A stretch of 64,000 bases of DNA, taken from an uncultured Caulobacteraceae bacterium. Lineage in GTDB: Bacteria; Pseudomonadota; Alphaproteobacteria; Caulobacterales; Caulobacteraceae. Of this stretch, positions 59,169-64,000 are shown in pieces. The DNA lies in assembly GCA_903872075.1 (NCBI GenBank), contig CAIQJF010000082.1, positions 1-64,000 on the forward strand, read 5' to 3'. The notes below the pieces were generated by a model. It was not told the origin of the DNA. It saw only the letters and a list, made by a program, of their open reading frames with translations, and ran no database searches. The position numbers and the translations under genes are program-made. How positions within the stretch are numbered: the stretch's first letter is position 1; each line of letters starts with the position of its first letter.

Positions 59169-59538
59169 GTGTTGCCCCATGTGAAAAGATATATATCCTC
59201 TCAGGTCAACACATGTACCATTTAGAGTCAATGGACGGTCAGATGGTCGAGCGAAACGGGTCGTCCATGCAGGTCATCGTGAGCAAGTTCCTGCGATTTG
59301 AAAAGGAGAGCCGCTTTCAAGGGTGTGAAATCATTGAATGAAAGAGTCGGGCGGCAGGATTGAAAGATATCCATCATCCCGTTTGGTTGTTCGCGGTCGC
59401 ATGAGTCTCTCTGGCGGGCCTCGTGAAAGGCGTTGGCTCATATCCACCGCCAGATAGTGTCGCGCGCCAGTCAGACGTGATAGATTGAGATAGGCGTCGC
59501 GCGGCCTCGCGCGCGGGCCCAGAGGCAGGAGGGACGCC
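59169..59538. other. Gap between low-GC gene and PEP-CTERM gene
   Basis: About 370 bases with no convincing gene. The left part (59169-59230) is the AT-rich leader of the low-GC gene; the rest is normal GC. Two short minus-strand frames (59331-59646) show no family. A strong AGGAGG site at 59527-59532 belongs to the PEP-CTERM start (TTG 59539). Confidence 0.5.
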
Positions 59539-60427
59539 TTGACCACATCCATCATCGGCCGCCTGGCGGTCGCGGGCCTTGGCGGGCTGGCGGGTATGCT
59601 GCTGGCGGCGGCGCCGGCGGGCGCCTCGCCCTTTCTCTACGGGCATGTTCAGGCTTGGCCGTGGACTCCATCGTGGGGCGTGCGGGGGAAGCTACGGTTG
59701 CGGGCACGTCAACAGCCAGACCATCTCGCCGGCGGTGAACAGCGATCTGGCTCACAGCAGCGATTTCAATACGGCGTTTGGCGGGGCCAACACCTCCACC
59801 GCCTCGGCCGCTGCGGCGTTCGGGGCGCTGGACGCCTATGCCGAGGCCTACGCCACGGACAACAGCCTCTACTATGGGAGCTATGCCGAGACCCGGGGCG
59901 ACGCAGAGGCCTATGACCTGATCGACGGCGCCAACAACGGCGGCGGCGTCGACACCGCGACCTTCACCCTGACCGGCTGGATGACGCCGACCGCTCAAAT
60001 CTTCGGGCCCGGCTCGACCGTGTATTTCCAGTTCATCGCCTATGACCTTACCTCGCGGGCGGTGCTCGACAATGTGATCCGCGAGCTCGACGGAGCGTTT
60101 TCGAGCCCGCTCACGGTCACGACCAGCTTTGTCTCAAATCCGGGCGATACGCTGGGGCTGGATGTCTATCTCGAGGCCGACGCCTATGTGAGCAGCGACA
60201 CCTATGACAGCCTGGGCGACCATCTGCGGGTGGTGTCGGATTTCAAGGACACCCTGACCTACACCATCACCGGGGCCCCCGGCGCGCCGGATGTGATCGG
60301 CCAGAGCGGCCACGATTATACCCCCCACGCGGTCTCCGGCGTGCCCGAGCCGGCCGCCTGGACGATGATGATCGCCGGCCTCGGCGCGGCGCTGCGGCGG
60401 CGGCGGGAGGCGGTTCCGGCCTTCTGA
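59539..60427 (+). pseudogene. PEP-CTERM-like secreted protein, broken by frameshifts
   Basis: A TTG at 59539 after AGGAGGGA starts a clean signal peptide (VAGLGGLAGMLLAAAPAGA) in one frame up to about 59655. A middle segment in a second frame (LAVDSIVGRAGE) leads to about 59685 at a G run, and the rest of the protein continues in a third frame from GGSYGCGHVNSQTISPAV to the sorting signal VPEPAAWTMMIAGLGAALRRR. Two single-base changes, or base-calling faults near CTTGGCC and GGGGGAA, are needed. Total length if repaired is about 295 residues. Confidence 0.75.
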
Positions 60428-60450
60428 ACCCCAAGGCGGCGGCCCCCTCC

Positions 60451-60483
60451 GGCGCTTCGCGCCACCTCCCCCAGCGGGGGAGG
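60451..60483. repeat. REP-like double hairpin element (second copy)
   Basis: GGCGC-TTC-GCGCC (60451-60463) followed by CCTCCCCC-AGC-GGGGGAGG (60465-60483). Same two-stem plan as 51656-51692. Lies between the PEP-CTERM gene and the convergent crotonase gene, where it may end transcription from either side. Confidence 0.7.
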
Positions 60484-60526
60484 AGAGAGGGGATAGGGGC
60501 GGTTTGCAAAGTTGCGGCGGTGGGAC

Positions 60527-61297
60527 CTATCGCCCCTTCCACGCCGGCAGGCGTTTCTCGGCGAAGGCGGCGGAGCCTTCGGTGCGGTCCTCGCTGACCG
60601 CCCAGGCGGCGTAGGCGGGGTAGGCGGGCTGGGCCTTGATGGCCGCTTCCACATCGGTCTCGGAGAGGCCGCGCATCACCGTCTCCTTGGAGGCGCGGAT
60701 CGACATGGGCGAGGCGCGCAGGATGTCGGCGCACCAGCGCTGGACCGTGGCCTGAAGGTCGGCGGCGGGGACCACCTCATTGACGAAACCGAGGTTCAGG
60801 CCCTCGGCGGCGGTGACGCGCCGGGAGGTGAGGATCATCCCCATGGCCTGTTTCAGCCCGATCTGCCGGGCCAGGCGATGCAGGCCGCCGCCCAGGGCGA
60901 CCGCGCCCACCAGGGGCTCGGGCAAGCCGAAGCTGGCGGTGTCGGCGGCGAGGATCACATCGCAGGCCAGGGCGATCTCGAAGCCCCCGCCCAGGGCCAG
61001 GCCGTTGACGGCGGCGATCACCGGCTTGGTCAGGTCGAAGCGCTCGATCAGCCCTGCATAGCCGTTCTTCGGGTAGCGGCCGTGGCGGTTGGCGACCTTC
61101 AGATCGCTGCCCGCGCAGAAGGCCCGATCGCCCGCGCCGGTGACCACGGCGATGAACTGATCGGGGTCGGCGGCGAAGTCATCGAAGGCGATCTGCAGCT
61201 CGGCGTGCATCTCCGGATTGATGGCGTTCATCACCGCCGGCCGGTTCAGGGTGATGGTGGTGACGTGGTTTTCAAAGGTGACGTCGATGAAGTCCAT
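60527..61297 (-). CDS. Enoyl-CoA hydratase (crotonase family)
   Basis: 256 residues. Oxyanion hole stretches: DRAFCAGSDLKVANRHG and NGLALGGGFEIALACDVIL. Glu residues in the EPLVGAVALGGG region provide the acid/base. The family hydrates 2-enoyl-CoA or isomerises. Its promoter region is shared with the divergent SOS-box gene, 94 bases apart. A second crotonase is at 45096-45884. Confidence 0.88.
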   Translation of the reverse strand: MDFIDVTFENHVTTITLNRPAVMNAINPEMHAELQIAFDDFAADPDQFIAVVTGAGDRAFCAGSDLKVANRHGRYPKNGYAGLIERFDLTKPVIAAVNGLALGGGFEIALACDVILAADTASFGLPEPLVGAVALGGGLHRLARQIGLKQAMGMILTSRRVTAAEGLNLGFVNEVVPAADLQATVQRWCADILRASPMSIRASKETVMRGLSETDVEAAIKAQPAYPAYAAWAVSEDRTEGSAAFAEKRLPAWKGR

Positions 61298-61316
61298 GGC
61301 GGCGCTTTCTTACAGA

Positions 61317-61348
61317 TTGACAAGTTCTCGGATGTTCATGTTATGTTC
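61317..61348 (+). promoter_or_regulatory. Promoter with consensus alphaproteobacterial SOS (LexA) box
   Basis: TTGACA (61317-61322) and a -10 candidate TTATGT or TATGTT (61341-61347). The direct repeat GTTC-N7-GTTC, GTTCATGTTATGTTC (61334-61348), is the alphaproteobacterial LexA operator and overlaps the -10. A third GTTC at 61324 is one base off spacing. The box reads toward the gene at 61392, so LexA would block it until DNA damage. Confidence 0.8.
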
Positions 61349-61391
61349 ATATCCGTGGCGGCCGCGGCGGCGCCAGCGGAGGATCATCCCC

Positions 61392-61826
61392 ATGTCCGGA
61401 CCCAGCGGCGCCCGACCCGGCGAGCCGACGCCCATGACCATCGCCATCGACGCCGTGCGCCGCCGGATCGGCGTGCTGGGCGTGGATGTGCTGTGGGACG
61501 ATGTGCGCGCCGACATCCGCCATCTGCTGGTGTCGCGGCGGCCAACGCAGGCGGAGCGGATCTGCCTGCTGGAAATCCATGCCGATGTGCTCGACGCCCT
61601 GGAGGCGCAGTGCGAGGACGAGCCCGACGCCCTGACCCGGCTGGGCTATCAGCGGGCGGAGGATGGCCTGCTGTTCGCCTTCGCCGAGGCCCTGGCCGCC
61701 GAGGGCGGGTTCGATCCGGACCTGCTGACCGCGGCGCTGGAGCGGGAATGCCTGGCGGGACGGCTGCGGCGCGACGACTATCTCGCGCAGGCGTCGGCCT
61801 GTCTTGTGAACTATCTGCAGCCGTGA
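61392..61826 (+). CDS. Small hypothetical protein, probably SOS-induced
   Basis: 144 residues, helical, acidic. No known motif. Segments: VRRRIGVLGVDVLWDDVRAD, LLEIHADVLDALEAQC, AFAEALAAEGGFDPDLL and a C-terminal LAQASACLVNYLQP. The ATG at 61392 follows GGAGG at nine bases; a second ATG at 61434 (MTIAIDAV) is also possible. Behind an SOS box, it may help in repair or check division, like SidA-type proteins; only the control is seen, not the function. Confidence 0.65.
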   Translation: MSGPSGARPGEPTPMTIAIDAVRRRIGVLGVDVLWDDVRADIRHLLVSRRPTQAERICLLEIHADVLDALEAQCEDEPDALTRLGYQRAEDGLLFAFAEALAAEGGFDPDLLTAALERECLAGRLRRDDYLAQASACLVNYLQP

Positions 61827-61842
61827 TCCCGCCACGCCGGGG

Positions 61843-62919
61843 TCAGGCCGTTTCGACGGCCGCCTCGCGCCGGCGGACCGGGACCTTCGCCACCGCGATC
61901 AGGGATTCCGCGCAATCGCGGATCGACTCATCGAGGCTGCGGAAGGTGATGCCGGTGCGGGCGCGGATGCGATCGTTGCGCAGCTCGCACTGGGCCCAGA
62001 TGCCGCGGAACTCCGCCTCGCGGGCCTTGATCCGGTCGGGGAAGGGATCGATCGGCGGCGTGGCGGCGTGGTTCAGTTCGGGCAGCAGGCGGTCGATGTC
62101 GGCGCAGATGTCCTCCACCTTCCGCACGTCGGTGGACCAGGCGATGTAGCGCTCGCCGTTCTTCACCTCGCTGCTTTCCAGGAGGCCGATGTGGCAGTCG
62201 GCGTCATCGCGCACATCGACGGTCATCCAGGGGCGATAGACGCCGTTCTGGTGATAGGCGCCGCGCAGCATGCCCTCGATGTGGTGCTGCCAGGGCCCCA
62301 TGTCCTTCTGATGCGCCGACTGGATGGGCCCGACATTGTCGCCGGGGCAGCAGGTCACGGAGTCCCAGAAGCCGCTGGCGGCCGCGGCGTCGGAGAAGGC
62401 CCGTTCGGCCACAAGCTTGCCCATGGAATAGCCCTGACCGCGCTCGGGGGTGCGCTTGGGGTTGGATTCGTCCGGATAGCGGTCCTCATAGAACACCGGC
62501 CGGCGGACCACTTCCTGCAGGTCCATTTCCGAGATCACCGCCGCCACCGAGGAGGTGACCACCACGCGGGTGACGCTGCGCGCGGCGTTCACGCTGGCGA
62601 TGATGTGGTCGCAGGTGCGGCGGACGTAGTCCTGGTCCTCATAGGTGCTGATGTGGGCGATGTGGGCCACGCCGTGGCAGCCGACGAAGATGTCATCGAA
62701 ACAGCCCACCCGGTCGAGGTCGGCCGTGTGGAGGGTCAGGCGGCCGGAGGCGTAGCCGGGCAGGGCCTTGAGGAACCCCACCCGGCTGTCGTCGTCGACA
62801 CTGCGCACGCAGGCGCGCACCCGGTAGCCCCTGTCGAGCAGGTTGCGCACCGTCCAGCCGCCGAGAAATCCGGCCGCGCCGGTGACCGCGACGACGCCGC
62901 GCTTGGGAACTGGGGGCAT
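61843..62919 (-). CDS. Extended SDR NAD-dependent epimerase/dehydratase-like
   Basis: 358 residues. NAD site: VVAVTGAAGFLGGWTVRNLL (GxxGxxG). Active site: YSMGKLVAE with Tyr and Lys, and a Ser in VVTSSVAAV. It is like dihydroflavonol reductases and sugar epimerases. The gene is followed at 48 bases by the SDR gene at 62968, same strand, upstream of it, so both may form one unit. Substrate unknown. Confidence 0.85.
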   Translation of the reverse strand: MPPVPKRGVVAVTGAAGFLGGWTVRNLLDRGYRVRACVRSVDDDSRVGFLKALPGYASGRLTLHTADLDRVGCFDDIFVGCHGVAHIAHISTYEDQDYVRRTCDHIIASVNAARSVTRVVVTSSVAAVISEMDLQEVVRRPVFYEDRYPDESNPKRTPERGQGYSMGKLVAERAFSDAAAASGFWDSVTCCPGDNVGPIQSAHQKDMGPWQHHIEGMLRGAYHQNGVYRPWMTVDVRDDADCHIGLLESSEVKNGERYIAWSTDVRKVEDICADIDRLLPELNHAATPPIDPFPDRIKAREAEFRGIWAQCELRNDRIRARTGITFRSLDESIRDCAESLIAVAKVPVRRREAAVETA

Positions 62920-62967
62920 GGAAGTCTCCGTCTGGTCTGACTTTGGGCGGCTGGCGCGTCGCGGCGA

Positions 62968-63936
62968 TCAGCCGCCGACGCGCCAGCCGGTCTGGGTGGC
63001 GAGGGTCTGGAAGAACGACGGCTCATAGGCCTGTTCCGGATCCGCCCGGACCATGGTGTCGAGGGCGTGGGCGTCGTCGCCCACCAGGATGCGCCAGCGC
63101 TCGGCCTTGACCCCGTCGAGGATGACGGTGGCCGCCTGGGCCGCGGTCATGGGGGCGTCGTCGTGGAAGCGCCGTTCGGCCGCGGCCATGAACGCCTGGA
63201 TCTGTTCGTCGGTGATGGCGGCCGAATCGGCTCCCATGGCCACCATGCGCGCCCGGGCCGCGGCGATGGCGCCAGGGCCGAGGGTATCGGACTCATCGCC
63301 GGTGAGCACCTTGCGCGAATTGGCGACGATCTCGGTGCCGATGTGGCCGGGCATGACCACAGAGCATTTGATGTGGGGGGCGTTGATCCGCAGGTCGGTG
63401 ATAAGGGCCTCGGTGAAGCCTTTCACGGCGAATTTCGCCGCGGCGTAGGCGGTGTGGGAGGTGTGCGGGCCGAGCGAGGCCCAGAAGCCGTTGACGCTGG
63501 AGGTGTTGACGATGTGGCCCTCGTCGGCGGCCATGAGCATGGGCAGGAAGGCGCGGCAGCCGTTATAGACCCCGCCCCAGCAGATGTTGAAGGTGCGCTC
63601 CCAGCCGTCGCGGTCGCCGTTGACGAAGCCGCCGCCGCCGCCGATCCCGGCGTTGTTGAACAGCAGATGGATGCGGTCGGTGTCCTGATCGCGGGCGACG
63701 GCGTCACGGAAGGCCAGCATCTGGGCCTCGTCGGAGACGTCGGCGACGAAGGTGGTGATCTTCGTGCCCTGCGGCGCGCCCTGCTCGCAGAGCGACTTGG
63801 TCACCGCCATGTTGGCGGCGGAGACGTCGCACATGGCGACATTGCAGCCCTCGGCCACGAGCTGGCGCGCCAGTTCCCGGCCCATGCCGGTGCCGCCGCC
63901 GGTGATGACCGCGAAACGGCCCGTGAATTCCTTCAT
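62968..63936 (-). CDS. Short-chain dehydrogenase/reductase
   Basis: 322 residues, classical SDR. TGGGTGMGRELARQLV (GxxxGxG), NNAGIGGGGGFV, the catalytic Ser in VNTSSVNGFW and YAAAKFAVKGF. The C-terminal extension (about 60 residues with FMAAAERRFHDDAPMTAAQAA) is longer than in most SDRs. It oxidises or reduces an alcohol/ketone. It is the upstream gene of the pair with the extended SDR. The start ATG at 63936 lies after an AGGACGC-type site, near the right edge. Confidence 0.87.
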   Translation of the reverse strand: MKEFTGRFAVITGGGTGMGRELARQLVAEGCNVAMCDVSAANMAVTKSLCEQGAPQGTKITTFVADVSDEAQMLAFRDAVARDQDTDRIHLLFNNAGIGGGGGFVNGDRDGWERTFNICWGGVYNGCRAFLPMLMAADEGHIVNTSSVNGFWASLGPHTSHTAYAAAKFAVKGFTEALITDLRINAPHIKCSVVMPGHIGTEIVANSRKVLTGDESDTLGPGAIAAARARMVAMGADSAAITDEQIQAFMAAAERRFHDDAPMTAAQAATVILDGVKAERWRILVGDDAHALDTMVRADPEQAYEPSFFQTLATQTGWRVGG

Positions 63937-64000
63937 CGCGTCCTCCAGCGCTGTTCGCCCGCGGGCCTCTTCGGTCGGAGGTCTTGCCGCGGCGCGCCCC

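Noticed and set aside
61324-61337. Second SOS box from the first two GTTC repeats
   Set aside because: The spacing is six bases, not seven; only the pair 61334-61348 matches the operator.

Overview
The window is a high-GC chromosomal segment of an alphaproteobacterium, most likely a member of the Caulobacterales (Phenylobacterium or Caulobacter-like). This rests on gene content read directly from the translations: a Ros/MucR regulator, PEPxxW-type C-terminal sorting signals, many TonB-dependent receptors, a GTTC-N7-GTTC SOS-box motif of the alphaproteobacterial type, dense high-GC coding and frequent ATGA/GTGA gene overlaps. No rRNA operon, complete tRNA, CRISPR array or transposase was seen.

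Region by region. (1) 1-2.2 kb is the edge of a mobile island: an AlpA/excisionase-like HTH protein, a small plasmid-type protein, an AT-rich gap holding the 3' part of a tRNA-Leu (a probable attachment site), a 'mobile mystery protein A' regulator with two palindromic operators, and the stump of its partner protein B. (2) 2.3-25.3 kb is mostly core genome: exported alanine/broad-specificity racemase, VOC protein, tyrosine phosphatase, orphan HicA-like protein, a minus-strand membrane operon (P-type ATPase, AI-2E-type permease, VIT-type transporter, cytochrome b561), SMP-30 and D-isomer dehydrogenase genes, an unexplained three-gene lipoprotein operon, a carotenoid oxygenase, an esterase, an MDR reductase, Sel1 and PfkB proteins, and a probable copper-handling cluster (TonB receptor, PCu(A)C chaperone, metal-related outer-membrane protein, DUF2946 protein). 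(3) 25.4-46 kb is catabolic: two MaoC-like proteins plus an MDR reductase, a very large Oar-type TonB receptor, a lipoprotein hydrolase overlapping dgoK and dgoA (D-galactonate route), an FAD oxidase/FGGY kinase/aldo-keto reductase operon, an aminotransferase, two tandem PEP-CTERM-like proteins, a PLP decarboxylase with a small helical partner, GlpD, a Gfo/Idh/MocA oxidoreductase and a crotonase.

(4) 46-55.2 kb is the most unusual part, an accessory block of conflict-type modules: a 207-residue protein with an apparently leaderless promoter, a peroxiredoxin, an MNT-HEPN pair, a membrane M28 peptidase, a HicA/HicB pair, a decayed HicB, an isolated small/large phage terminase pair, a MucR regulator and a RHH-like/PIN pair. 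The promoter regions of the 207-residue gene and of the terminase pair share a 14-base word with one mismatch. (5) 55.2-64 kb returns to core and catabolic genes (prephenate dehydrogenase, LLM flavin monooxygenase, crotonase, two SDR proteins), broken by a clearly low-GC secreted protein gene, a frameshifted PEP-CTERM gene, and a small unknown protein behind a consensus SOS box.

All product names come from recognising protein families by eye; no search was run. Boundaries for genes with alternative starts are stated in the entries.
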